Of a DNA stretch of 51,744 nt, positions 1-4,553 are shown in pieces. The position numbers were made by a program, and so were the translations under genes. The notes under the pieces were generated by a model, which was not told the DNA's origin, made no database searches, and saw only the letters and a program-made list of their open reading frames with translations. How positions within the stretch are numbered: position 1 is the stretch's first letter; each line of letters opens with the position of its first letter. Origin of the DNA: a virus. The stretch spans positions 1 through 51,744 of the IMG/VR virus record IMGVR_UViG_3300046690_000688, one strand, 5' to 3'.

Positions 1-55
1 CGATCTTCGAGGCAACCTCGACGAGGCCCGGACGACCGTGCTTCTCAAAGCCCAC
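1..55 (-). CDS. Possible next leftward early gene, cut by the window edge
   Basis: A GTG codon at 55-53 opens a frame that runs off the left edge after 18 codons and begins M-G-F-E-K-H-G-R-P-G-L-V-E. It overlaps the end of the preceding leftward gene by 11 nt, in keeping with the overlapping style of this gene train. The ribosome binding site is weak, and a TTG at 48-46 that overlaps the upstream stop is an alternative start in another frame. Too little is present to assign a function. Confidence 0.3.
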   Translation of the reverse strand, partial: MGFEKHGRPGLVEVASKI

Positions 56-233
56 GCTGAATCTCGTCGTCGATGATGCTGCGCACGAGTTCGTTCGGGA
101 TGAGCAGGTGCTGAAGTCGGCGGTCTGGGATGCGCGTCACGGCACGGCGTGCGACAGCGTCCGCCTGGTTGCTGTCGAGCCCGGCAATCTGTGCGCGCTC
201 GTAGGCCCAGACCCTCAGCTGTTCGCGTGTCAT
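45..233 (-). CDS. Small early protein, 62 aa, unknown function
   Basis: A soluble 62-residue protein with an Arg/Ala-rich helical N-terminus and a C-terminal stretch R-S-I-I-D-D-E-I-Q. The ATG overlaps the stop of the upstream gene by 4 nt (ATGA), the signature of translational coupling that runs through this whole train. I do not recognise the family. The position in a leftward train of tiny genes far from the structural genes suggests an early-expressed accessory role such as host takeover or defence evasion, but this is inference only. Confidence 0.75.
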   Translation of the reverse strand: MTREQLRVWAYERAQIAGLDSNQADAVARRAVTRIPDRRLQHLLIPNELVRSIIDDEIQRGL

Positions 234-502
234 AAGCTGTCTACGTACATGTCGGCGCGACCAAGGTAAAAATTATGCCACCAGTCGTTCTCAGCATGCG
301 CCGCGCTGTCGCGATCGCGAGCCGCGCAGTAGGACTGCTGCATGGCGGGTGACCACGAGAGGAAGAGCGCTTGCGGGACTTCATTCCAGGTGGTGGAGCC
401 TGCCAGGATTTGCACCTGGAACTCGCAGCGCACTGCGCGATTGACGGGCTGGATACCGTGTTTCTCTTCAGGCCCCTCAAAATCGAACTCGTCTTGATTC
501 AC
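230..502 (-). CDS. Early protein, 90 aa, unknown function
   Basis: Begins at GTG 502-500, which overlaps the upstream TGA by 4 nt (GTGA). The N-terminus is acidic and Phe-rich (N-Q-D-E-F-D-F-E-G). The remainder has several aromatic residues, including W-W-H-N-F-Y near the C-terminus, and no membrane segment. The next gene (45-233) starts inside its stop codon. I do not recognise a family. A longer reading frame upstream of this GTG exists but lies inside the neighbouring gene and has the low-complexity Arg/Ala look of out-of-frame GC-rich DNA, so I prefer the coupled start. Confidence 0.7.
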   Translation of the reverse strand: MNQDEFDFEGPEEKHGIQPVNRAVRCEFQVQILAGSTTWNEVPQALFLSWSPAMQQSYCAARDRDSAAHAENDWWHNFYLGRADMYVDSL

Positions 503-702
503 AGCAGCCTCTTGACGCGGCTCGGCGACAGTCTCAGCGCTCGGCCGGCTGCCGCTCGCGCGCAGCGCACGGCGTGCTCGAGGTCGAGGTCCCACGGTAC
601 CAGCTTCGGCGGCCGCTCGACGGCCATCTTGATCGCGAGCACCGTCTCCGTGGCCCAGTAGTCGAGCCAGGCAACGTGGTCGCGAGGATTGCTTGGAATC
701 AT
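499..702 (-). CDS. Early protein, 67 aa, unknown function
   Basis: ATG at 702-700 overlaps the upstream stop (ATGA) and the stop overlaps the next GTG. The sequence opens M-I-P-S-N-P-R-D-H-V-A-W-L-D-Y-W and continues with an Ala/Arg-rich basic C-terminal half containing two possible helices. No domain is recognised. Its place in an unbroken chain of 4-nt overlaps is the best evidence that it is translated. Confidence 0.7.
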   Translation of the reverse strand: MIPSNPRDHVAWLDYWATETVLAIKMAVERPPKLVPWDLDLEHAVRCARAAAGRALRLSPSRVKRLL

Positions 703-860
703 GCGTACCACTTTTCTATCTCTCCAAATGCCTCGGTAATCTCGGGGTCGTTGATGAACTCCAGCAGCGCCTCGTCCGCCTCGACGTGCGTATTCTCGCA
801 GTCGCCGTGCGACTCTTCGAGAAGTTCCTTCAGCTTGGTGATGAGTTCTTCTTTCGTCAC
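699..860 (-). CDS. Acidic helical early protein, 53 aa
   Basis: Starts at GTG 860-858 inside the upstream stop (GTGA). The product (V-T-K-E-E-L-I-T-K-L-K-E-L-L-E-E...) is strongly acidic, Glu/Leu-rich and predicted to be almost entirely helical, ending I-E-K-W-Y-A. Small acidic helical proteins are common among phage early genes, where some act as DNA mimics or inhibitors by protein contact. Nothing here proves such a role. No family recognised. Confidence 0.72.
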   Translation of the reverse strand: MTKEELITKLKELLEESHGDCENTHVEADEALLEFINDPEITEAFGEIEKWYA

Positions 861-1066
861 GCCGCCTCCTTCGCCCGATACGGTCCACGCCGTCCATTCC
901 CGTGCCGCGCCGACCGCAGCCGCGCCTTGTCGAAGTGCTCGCGGCAGTGGATCGAGTGCTTCACCTCGCCTGTCGAGATGACGTAGCGGTAGCGGGGCTG
1001 GGTGCATTCTCGGCAGAGCCCCTTGCTCAGCTGCCGGTCGGCCCAGTAGGTGTGGCGGGAGGTCAT
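857..1066 (-). CDS. Small zinc-finger-like early protein, 69 aa
   Basis: Contains C18-x2-C21 followed by C41-x2-H44, a spacing suited to one structural zinc site, in a basic protein (many Arg, Lys and His) that could contact nucleic acid. ATG at 1066 overlaps the upstream TGA (ATGA). Small C-x2-C...C-x2-H proteins of this size are frequent in phage early regions and usually unassigned. A DNA- or RNA-binding role is inferred only from the putative zinc site and the charge. Confidence 0.75.
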   Translation of the reverse strand: MTSRHTYWADRQLSKGLCRECTQPRYRYVISTGEVKHSIHCREHFDKARLRSARHGNGRRGPYRAKEAA

Positions 1067-1224
1067 TTGATCTTCCTCGCGTGCAGCTTTCCCATCCGTT
1101 TGGCATTGCGGCGGCCTGAGTCAACCAATCGTTCTGGCCGGCCAAATTGAGCTGGTGATACTCGACCAAGCCTGCGTAGCTTGGCGATGAAATCGTTGGC
1201 TCCCACAGATCGGCGCGTGGTCAC
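1063..1224 (-). CDS. Very basic early protein, 53 aa, unknown function
   Basis: GTG start at 1224-1222 overlapping the upstream stop (GTGA). The product has 14 Arg and 3 Lys and ends in a strongly basic tail (G-K-L-H-A-R-K-I-K). No Cys, no membrane segment. A nucleic-acid contact is plausible from charge alone. A longer in-frame extension upstream would overlap the neighbouring gene and looks non-coding. Confidence 0.65.
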   Translation of the reverse strand: MTTRRSVGANDFIAKLRRLGRVSPAQFGRPERLVDSGRRNAKRMGKLHARKIK

Positions 1225-1331
1225 GCCGCCAACCTCAGGATCAACTGCGCCTGCTTGAGGACCTCGTCGCGTACGAGGCCGGGGTACTTGAGGGCGAGTG
1301 AAATCAGCGCCTTGGCTTCGATGGTGCTCAT
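1221..1331 (-). CDS. Tiny early protein, 36 aa, unknown function
   Basis: ATG at 1331 is preceded by AGAAAGGTCAGTC, a usable ribosome binding site. The product starts M-S-T-I-E-A-K-A-L-I-S-L-A-L-K-Y-P-G-L-V and is hydrophobic-amphipathic and helical. It is the first gene after a 65-nt gap (1332-1396) that holds nothing else I can see, and it is coupled to the next gene through a GTGA overlap. Confidence 0.6.
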   Translation of the reverse strand: MSTIEAKALISLALKYPGLVRDEVLKQAQLILRLAA

Positions 1332-1396
1332 GACTGACCTTTCTGGTTGACTGAATTCCCAGCAAGCGTTACGGAGGGCGAAGGTGAAGAGGTCGA

Positions 1397-1792
1397 TCAC
1401 AACCCCTCCGTCGGCGACAGCGGCGACTTGGTCGAGCTGAGTATGCCAGACATCCTGAGCTCGAGGTAGATCTTGTCGAACAGCTTCGCGTCGGCGGAGA
1501 TGGCCGCCAGGACTCCAGTCGGCGACGTCGGGTTGGCGTGGTAGATGGTCACGTAGCCGCCAGAGCCGAACGGGCGGAACCGCGTGTGCGTGCACCTCGG
1601 ATCGAGCAGCGCCGCGCGTACCTTGCCTGGGTGCTCGTAGTGCTGGCACTCTTCGCGGCAGGCCAGGCATTCAGCGTCCGTCGGGGTCGCCGTCTCCATC
1701 AGCAGGCCGTAGATATTCTGGGCCTGGGCGTCGAGGTGACACGCGCAGGTGACCAGCTTGGCGCCGTACTTGTTCAGGATGAGGATATTCAT
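1397..1792 (-). CDS. Early protein with Cys/His clusters, 131 aa, unknown function
   Basis: Starts at ATG 1792 in a TAATG overlap with the upstream stop. The N-terminal half has C16-x-C18-H19 and C42-x2-C45-x3-C49-x-H51, enough ligands for one or two zinc ions. The C-terminal half (T-R-F-R-P-F-G-S-G-G-Y-V-T-I-Y...) looks like a compact beta-rich domain. No family recognised. It is the second gene of the train driven from the leaderless promoter at 2017-2045. Confidence 0.72.
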   Translation of the reverse strand: MNILILNKYGAKLVTCACHLDAQAQNIYGLLMETATPTDAECLACREECQHYEHPGKVRAALLDPRCTHTRFRPFGSGGYVTIYHANPTSPTGVLAAISADAKLFDKIYLELRMSGILSSTKSPLSPTEGL

Positions 1793-2010
1793 TACCGCAC
1801 CGCCTGGTTGAGTTCATCGCGGAGCGTGATGGCCAGCGTGTCGCGCTTCATGGAAGACTGCACGATCTTACCGGTCTGCGTATCGCGAACGCGGAATCGC
1901 TCGTTCTGTCCGGTGTGGCAGTGCCGTGTGTAGGATTCGACGATGTAGCGTTCCATCTTTTCCTCCGTGACGGCGCCCGTTGCTTTCGGGTCGCGGTTGA
2001 CGTGATTCAT
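1792..2010 (-). CDS. First gene of the second leftward early train, 72 aa
   Basis: ATG at 2010 lies exactly 6 nt after a TACACT -10 box, so the transcript most likely begins at or next to the start codon; no Shine-Dalgarno sequence is present, which supports leaderless translation. The product is polar, with a central segment E-R-Y-I-V-E-S-Y-T-R-H-C-H-T-G-Q and a basic C-terminal half. Function unknown. It is followed without a gap by the 131-aa gene. Confidence 0.75.
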   Translation of the reverse strand: MNHVNRDPKATGAVTEEKMERYIVESYTRHCHTGQNERFRVRDTQTGKIVQSSMKRDTLAITLRDELNQAVR

Positions 2011-2016
2011 AGGAAG

Positions 2017-2045
2017 AGTGTAGCAAATCTAAAAGGGGATGTCTA
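2017..2045 (-). promoter_or_regulatory. Leaderless-type promoter P2 of the second early train
   Basis: Reading leftward: TAGACA (-35, 2045-2040), a 17-nt spacer, TACACT (-10, 2022-2017), then 6 nt and ATG (2010). The same TACACT-N6-ATG arrangement occurs at 4188-4174 and 10315-10301. On the + strand an 11-mer AACTATTTTTA (2047-2057) lies just upstream of the -35, at the same distance as an identical 11-mer at the 4211 promoter. Confidence 0.75.
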
Positions 2046-2101
2046 TAACTATTTTTAGGTGTTTTTATTGGAGAATTTGGAGTTGCAGGTGGGGATATGA
2101 A

Positions 2102-2136
2102 AATCGGGCCCTCAGCTGGTGGGTGAGGGCCCGATT
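2102..2136 (-). terminator. Hairpin terminator ending the first leftward train
   Basis: A perfect 12-bp inverted repeat, AATCGGGCCCTC / GAGGGCCCGATT, with an 11-nt loop lies 43 nt beyond the stop of the 183-aa gene. In the leftward direction it is followed by TTTCAT, a short U-tract. It separates the train 2179-4176 from promoter P2. Stem stability is the main evidence; the U-tract is weak. Confidence 0.75.
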
Positions 2137-2178
2137 CGTCAATGAGCTAAGATGCCAGGCGCGATCTAAAGATCCCGC

Positions 2179-2730
2179 CTACATCGTCGCGACGGCCGCC
2201 AGCTTCGCCTTGCGCTTGGCCAGGTTGGCCTCGGCGCGGGCGATACGCTCGGCCTCGGTCGGCTTCGGCTTCGAAGCGCGGAGGGCGGCACGCTCTTCCT
2301 TCGTGAGCTTCGGCTTTGCCTGCTTCACGGCCTTGGCCTTGAACGGGCCGTCGAGCGTCGCGGGCGGGTATCCGTCGAACGCGCCGACGGGAAGGTGGAT
2401 GCTGATCGCGGCACCGTCGTAGATGGCGCGCTTGCCGTTCTTGCTCAGGGACTTCAGTGTCAGTGTCATGTTCTGCTCCTGCTGCGCTGCAGCGGGTTGG
2501 TCTGGCTGAATTGCCTCGACCACGATAGGTGATTCTACATCTTCTTCATTCGGCGTGTCTACAACTTTCTCCATCGGCTGTGCCGCGAGGAACGCGACGT
2601 AGTCCAGCTTCTCGGCCTGAGACATAAACTGTGTGGGATCTGGTTCCTTTCCTTTCTTCGGCTTCTTTGTCCCCAGCGGCCTCGCCTCGTTCTTCGGCAT
2701 CTTCTTCCCGTACGTCTTGACCTTGCTCAT
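2179..2730 (-). CDS. Lys/Ala-rich early protein, 183 aa, unknown function
   Basis: ATG at 2730 has a strong ribosome binding site (GAGGAGGAGAG) and overlaps the upstream stop (ATGA). The N-terminus is Lys/Pro-rich, the middle is acidic, residues ~88-130 form a possible beta-rich core (M-T-L-T-L-K-S-L-S-K-N-G-K-R-A-I-Y-D-G), and the C-terminal 50 residues are Lys/Ala/Glu-rich and likely a long helix. A shorter product from the internal Met at ~88 is possible. No family recognised; a nucleic-acid-associated role is suggested only by the basic ends. It is the last gene before the terminator. Confidence 0.75.
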   Translation of the reverse strand: MSKVKTYGKKMPKNEARPLGTKKPKKGKEPDPTQFMSQAEKLDYVAFLAAQPMEKVVDTPNEEDVESPIVVEAIQPDQPAAAQQEQNMTLTLKSLSKNGKRAIYDGAAISIHLPVGAFDGYPPATLDGPFKAKAVKQAKPKLTKEERAALRASKPKPTEAERIARAEANLAKRKAKLAAVATM

Positions 2731-3050
2731 CTCTCCTCCTCAAACTGTCGTATATTGTTTGCAGTGATCAATCTTGCGTTCTTCCCCTGCTGATTGACGG
2801 TGAACTCCCACCCCTGCTCGTCTCTGGTCAGAAAGCCGCTCACCGTCTTCCGCCCGACGTAGACGCACGCCGGGATGGTGAAGAACGTGTCGGCCTCGGC
2901 CGTGGCGAACGCGTTCCGCGCCCTGCCATCTTCGCACGGACAGCGCTCGACGCGTGCCACACTGCCGAACGCGTCCGGCGTGAGGAAGCTGCGCGAGCCG
3001 TTCGGGTGCTCGGTACACGTCTCGGCGGCGACGGAGAATTTCAGGCCCAT
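2727..3050 (-). CDS. Early protein, 107 aa, unknown function
   Basis: I place the start at ATG 3050, preceded by GGAAGGTGTT, a good ribosome binding site. A longer frame extends upstream but runs through the coding sequence of two neighbouring genes. The protein (M-G-L-K-F-S-V-A-A-E-T-C-T-E-H-P-N-G) appears to hold two small beta-rich parts: one with four Cys or His residues and one with G-R-K-T-V-S-G-F-L-T-R. It overlaps the upstream small membrane gene by 10 nt and the downstream gene by 4 nt. No family recognised. Confidence 0.75.
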   Translation of the reverse strand: MGLKFSVAAETCTEHPNGSRSFLTPDAFGSVARVERCPCEDGRARNAFATAEADTFFTIPACVYVGRKTVSGFLTRDEQGWEFTVNQQGKNARLITANNIRQFEEER

Positions 3051-3160
3051 AACACCTTCCACGCGATCAGCCCGATGATAGCTGCGGCCACCAGGATCCA
3101 GTAGAACCACCCGTATCGCGTCCGTCGGCTGCGCTCGTCGCCCGTCCAGACTATTGGCAT
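3041..3160 (-). CDS. Tiny single-span membrane protein, 39 aa
   Basis: A 39-codon gene with a strong ribosome binding site (GGAAGGAAGAAGTG before ATG 3160). A basic N-terminal part (R-S-R-R-T-R-Y) is followed by one hydrophobic span, W-F-Y-W-I-L-V-A-A-A-I-I-G-L-I-A-W, and a short tail. The positive-inside pattern predicts the N-terminus in the cytoplasm. Phage early regions often carry such single-span proteins; the function here is unknown. The ATG overlaps the stop of the zinc-ribbon gene. Confidence 0.75.
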   Translation of the reverse strand: MPIVWTGDERSRRTRYGWFYWILVAAAIIGLIAWKVLWA

Positions 3161-3429
3161 CACTTCTTCCTTCCATTAGCATCAAGGCTGTTCCAGTACT
3201 CGGCGGCCAACCGCTCTTCTTCCACGATGTCAGCTGCGAACTGATTGTCGGCAAGCCATTGCGCCTTCTCGATTTCAGCAGCTTCTGCCTGGAACTCAGG
3301 CTTGATGCCAGCATCCGTGATGTGTTCGCAGCCATCATCCGCCCACACTCGACAGATCGGGCACTTCCAGTTGCCTTGCGCCGGGCCGCATGAGGAACAG
3401 TGGGTGTCGCCACACATGCAGGGGCCCAT
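3160..3429 (-). CDS. Zinc-ribbon early protein, 89 aa
   Basis: The N-terminus is dense in Cys: C4, C6, C11, C14, C23 and C26, in the order M-C-G-D-T-H-C-S-S-C-G-P-A-Q-G-N then C-P-I-C. This supports one or two zinc sites. The C-terminal half is acidic and helical (A-E-A-A-E-I-E-K-A-Q-W-L-A). The ATG at 3429 has GAGGTGAAGTG upstream. Proteins starting with this C-M-C-G-D-T type of ribbon are, to my knowledge, recurrent in phage early gene clusters and uncharacterised. Confidence 0.8.
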   Translation of the reverse strand: MGPCMCGDTHCSSCGPAQGNWKCPICRVWADDGCEHITDAGIKPEFQAEAAEIEKAQWLADNQFAADIVEEERLAAEYWNSLDANGRKK

Positions 3430-3602
3430 CACTTCACCTCTTTTTCCCTGCGATCTTCGGCTCCCGCACGGCGGGTGATCGCACGAATCCATAAGATCGA
3501 GAGGCCATACTCAGCTGCGAGCTGCGCGAGCGGAATCCCTGCTTCGTACGACGCACGGATCTCATCGTGGTCGTAGTGCGTTAGTCGCGTCTTCTTTTCC
3601 AT
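3429..3602 (-). CDS. Small helix-turn-helix protein, 57 aa
   Basis: Residues ~11-45 fit a simple HTH: D-E-I-R-A-S-Y-E-A-G-I-P-L-A-Q-L-A-A-E-Y-G-L-S, followed by the recognition-helix-like I-L-W-I-R-A-I-T-R-R-A. The size and pattern resemble Hin/resolvase-type or sigma-like isolated HTH units found in phage early genes. ATG 3602 is preceded by GAAGGTGAAGTG. It could regulate phage or host promoters; its target is not evident. Confidence 0.78.
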   Translation of the reverse strand: MEKKTRLTHYDHDEIRASYEAGIPLAQLAAEYGLSILWIRAITRRAGAEDRREKEVK

Positions 3603-3823
3603 CACTTCACCTTCACGATCACGCCGTCCTTGACGGTCGCCTCCGCGTACCACCGATGGGGCTGCGGGTAGTGCGGACCTTCGAGCGTGACGCGGTGCTC
3701 GCCTGCCTGCACCTTCTCGGTGTTGCCGAACATGTTGTTTGGCTGGTAGACGCCGACGCGCCTGCCGGCGGTCACGGCGTCCTTGAGGGCCTTCTTTGTC
3801 GTAAAATTCACGTCCGTATACAT
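3602..3823 (-). CDS. Conserved small early protein, 73 aa
   Basis: Starts M-Y-T-D-V-N-F-T-T-K-K-A-L-K-D-A-V with a strong AAGGAGG ribosome binding site. The sequence carries G-V-Y-Q-P and, later, E-G-P-H-Y-P-Q-P-H-R-W-Y-A-E-A-T-V-K-D-G. I recognise this overall pattern as a recurrent small protein of phages and bacteria with no known activity; a compact alpha/beta fold is likely. Its high conservation makes it a secure gene call even though the function is open. Confidence 0.85.
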   Translation of the reverse strand: MYTDVNFTTKKALKDAVTAGRRVGVYQPNNMFGNTEKVQAGEHRVTLEGPHYPQPHRWYAEATVKDGVIVKVK

Positions 3824-3835
3824 GCTGCCTCCTTG

Positions 3836-3979
3836 TTATCTGTTTTCGTGATGCCACAGCGTTTCAGCCACCGCCAAGATGCGAAAGATGATCCCCGCCC
3901 CCACGACGGCCGCGCCGAGCATGGCGAGGAACGTGATCCAGTGCTGCAGGTCCGCGAGGGTCGGGATGAGGGGTGCCAT
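3836..3979 (-). CDS. Small membrane protein, 47 aa
   Basis: ATG 3979 overlaps the upstream stop in a TAATG junction. After a polar N-terminus (M-A-P-L-I-P-T-L-A-D-L-Q-H-W) comes one long hydrophobic span, I-T-F-L-A-M-L-G-A-A-V-V-G-A-G-I-I-F-R-I, and a short His-rich end (L-W-H-H-E-N-R). Only 12 nt separate it from the next gene. Function unknown. Confidence 0.72.
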   Translation of the reverse strand: MAPLIPTLADLQHWITFLAMLGAAVVGAGIIFRILAVAETLWHHENR

Positions 3980-4176
3980 TATGCCGCCTCCCGCAACATT
4001 TCTTTGAGAACCTGAACCAGGTCGTGGCGCTCGGCTGGTGTAGCCATCTCGACGAGATGGGTAAACTCTTCCATCAACGCGAGCCGCGTCTTTGCTGCCC
4101 GAACGGTCGTGTCTGGCGGCTTGCCAAGTGCGTGGAGTCCATCTGCGATTCGTTTCAGCTGTGTGGTGTTGATCAT
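3979..4176 (-). CDS. First gene of the first leftward early train, 65 aa
   Basis: I choose ATG 4176 (M-I-N-T-T-Q-L-K-R-I-A-D) and not an in-frame ATG 18 nt upstream, because ATG 4176 stands exactly 6 nt after a TACACT -10 box and there is no Shine-Dalgarno sequence. The product is soluble and helical, with an E-F-T-H-L-V-E-M-A-T-P-A-E-R-H-D-L segment. Function unknown. It heads a train of eight genes to 2179. Confidence 0.75.
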   Translation of the reverse strand: MINTTQLKRIADGLHALGKPPDTTVRAAKTRLALMEEFTHLVEMATPAERHDLVQVLKEMLREAA

Positions 4177-4182
4177 GGTGAC

Positions 4183-4211
4183 AGTGTAGATCAAGGCCGT
4201 CCGCTTGTAAA
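4183..4211 (-). promoter_or_regulatory. Leaderless-type promoter P1 of the first early train
   Basis: Reading leftward: TTTACA (-35, 4211-4206), 17-nt spacer, TACACT (-10, 4188-4183), 6 nt, ATG 4176. Upstream, on the + strand, lie AACTATTTTTA (4213-4223) and a similar TATTTTAATGG (4227-4237), i.e. A/T-tracts about one helical turn or slightly more apart. These could be an UP element or operator. The promoter diverges from the regulator gene at 4343. Confidence 0.8.
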
Positions 4212-4212
4212 C

Positions 4213-4342
4213 AACTATTTTTAACCTATTTTAATGGCTATTCCTTCAGGCTTCTGCTCACCTCCAACATCCGCGAAATCCTTAAGCATTTCCGTCTGTA
4301 TACCTCACCTCTTTTTTATACTATAATCCAACCTCTTCCTCC
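4213..4342. promoter_or_regulatory. Divergent control region between early train and regulator gene
   Basis: A 130-nt non-coding stretch between P1 and the rightward regulator. It holds the A/T-tract pair described at P1 and, on the + strand, TATACT (4317-4322) overlapping TATAAT (4322-4327), good -10 candidates for the rightward operon, 15-20 nt before ATG 4343. I see no convincing -35 for them. A Cro-like protein encoded next door would be expected to bind here. Confidence 0.5.
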
Positions 4343-4552
4343 ATGACCCGCCTCAAGTACGAACGCAAGCAGCGTCGGCAGAGCCAGTACACCCTCGGTA
4401 AGGTGGTCGGCCTGCCGCAGCCCGCGCTCAGTCAGATCGAGCGCGGCATTCTCATCCCGACACGCGCGCAGCTGGAGCGGATTGCTGGAGCGCTCGCGGT
4501 GCCGCCAGATGAACTCTTGAAAGAAGTTGTCATCGTGACACCCGCCGTATAA
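4343..4552 (+). CDS. Cro/CI-type (XRE) HTH regulator, 69 aa
   Basis: The whole protein is one HTH_XRE domain: M-T-R-L-K-Y-E-R-K-Q-R-R-Q-S-Q-Y-T-L-G-K-V-V-G, then the recognition segment L-P-Q-P-A-L-S-Q-I-E-R-G and the typical end I-A-G-A-L-A-V-P-P-D-E-L-L. It likely binds operators in the divergent region just upstream and balances leftward early against rightward transcription. It lacks any cleavage or dimerisation domain of CI-type repressors. With no integrase in the window, a lytic control role is as likely as lysogeny. The primase gene begins one nucleotide after its stop. Confidence 0.88.
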   Translation: MTRLKYERKQRRQSQYTLGKVVGLPQPALSQIERGILIPTRAQLERIAGALAVPPDELLKEVVIVTPAV

Positions 4553-4553
4553 T

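Noticed and set aside
1-76. Rightward frame D-E-A-R-T-T-V ending at TGA 74-76
   Set aside because: It has a reasonable amino-acid look but would oppose the coupled leftward train and lacks a visible start; a gene entering from the left edge cannot be fully excluded.
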